Shown here in pieces: positions 63,558 through 64,000 of a stretch of DNA of 64,000 nt (position 1 is its first letter; every line of letters starts with the position of its first letter). This DNA comes from an uncultured Sulfolobales archaeon (GTDB lineage Archaea; Thermoproteota; Thermoprotei_A; Sulfolobales; NBVN01), in contig CALEDH010000001.1 of the NCBI GenBank assembly GCA_937949785.1, positions 62,001 to 126,000 of the forward strand. Reading direction: 5' to 3'. The position numbers and the translations under genes are program-made. The notes under the pieces are model-generated. The model saw nothing but the letters and a program-made list of their open reading frames with translations, was not told the origin of the DNA and did not search any database.

Positions 63558-64000
63558 CTACCCCTGAACTCTGCGAGCTCCGGCTTCAGCTGTAGAGATG
63601 TTCACCCTATCTAATATATATGGGTTCTTAGTAAGTCCTGACGCTATCACATCAGCTATTCTGAGGGGTTCTGGGTATTGATTAATTTTCTGTAGGCTTA
63701 GTAAGACATTAAACGCGTTAGCGTTACTTATACCTGTGCATGATATTAGTAAGTTACCCTTAGGGGTTGTGACTTCATAGACTTTACGGTAGCTCTTCTC
63801 TATAACTTTATACCTATCTAACCAATCATCGAAGTTCTTCATGAGGGCATCTCTAATTGATTTAAGGTTTAAACTATGTTTAAATATAGCTATTACCGGT
63901 ACTGAGATTTCACTATGAATAACTTCTGGGTCTACGATGTTAAAACCTGCATATGTTACCCCGTCAAGAAATATAGCTGAGTGGGTTATGCCTAAAGACC
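63558..64000 (-). CDS. DUF99 family protein (N-terminus outside window)
   Basis: The minus-strand frame is open to the right edge of the window, so the visible 146 codons are the C-terminal part. IFLDGVTYAGFNIVDPEVIH, PVIAIFKHSLNLKSIRDALM and the conserved C-terminal TAEAGARRVQG-like end fit the archaeal DUF99 (endonuclease V-related) family. The function is not established. An internal ATG at 63842 would give a truncated 94-aa protein and is not the true start. Confidence 0.75.
   Translation of the reverse strand, partial: SLGITHSAIFLDGVTYAGFNIVDPEVIHSEISVPVIAIFKHSLNLKSIRDALMKNFDDWLDRYKVIEKSYRKVYEVTTPKGNLLISCTGISNANAFNVLLSLQKINQYPEPLRIADVIASGLTKNPYILDRVNISTAEAGARRVQG

Overview
The window is archaeal and most likely from a hyperthermophilic crenarchaeote (Thermoproteota). 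It has TBP, TFB, TFE alpha and a TFE beta-like protein, an Rpb8-like polymerase subunit (RpoG), RpoF, two Alba proteins, SmAP3, a gins23-mcm operon, A-type ATPase subunits, fibrillarin, Gar1 and C/D-type sRNAs, archaeosine TGT, Pus10, Trm56, and the bifunctional FBP aldolase/phosphatase. The chromosome is AT-rich. TATA-type promoters lie about 25-30 bp before many starts, and Shine-Dalgarno (SD) sites of the GAGGTGAT type are common. Rank below phylum cannot be fixed from the sequence alone.

Layout. 0-4.4 kb: partial Trm5-like gene, a pair of pilin-like proteins, tgtA-SmAP3, rpoG. 4.4-6.4 kb: a HerA-like ATPase apparently split by a -1 frameshift, and an adenylate kinase. 5.8-13.8 kb: one long minus-strand run carrying ATPase subunits I and H, a C/D sRNA, a THUMP protein, an intein-containing MCM and Gins23. 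14-23.5 kb: an FAD oxidoreductase, then information-processing genes (gar1, tfb, trm1, TFE beta-like, THEP1 NTPase, HTH regulator, fibrillarin, Trm112, phosphohexomutase). 23.7-34.3 kb: leuS with an ATT start, alba1, and a sugar-phosphate cluster (hexulose-phosphate synthase, enolase, GfcR-like regulator, FBP aldolase/phosphatase, TIM). 34.7-50.2 kb: alba2, XPB helicase, RNase HII, DRG GTPase, MBF1, and an hflX-trm56-tfe-C5 methyltransferase operon, followed by trmJ, DUF655, rpoF, L21e, pus10, srp54 and aIF5A.

50.3-59.4 kb differs in style. It holds a complete phosphate-uptake locus (AbrB-PhoU protein, pstSCAB, phoU), a decayed DUF47 gene, a UV-damage glycosylase and a TspO-like membrane protein, separated by long gene-poor stretches and ending at tRNA-Arg. 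I infer an acquired or accessory island but see no flanking att repeats. 59.5-64 kb: a TnpB remnant next to tRNA-Leu, an unknown protein, an SDR, a phosphoesterase, TBP, a C/D sRNA and a partial DUF99 gene.

The main non-textbook signals are a canonical -1 slippery heptamer joining two halves of a HerA-like ATPase, two genes whose best starts are ATT and ATA, an almost perfect 108-bp inverted repeat 11.7 kb apart made of a TnpB right end, several further TnpB-end-like relics, five C/D sRNA candidates in intergenic gaps, an MCM intein with a decayed endonuclease, and phased direct repeats in the divergent pst promoter.
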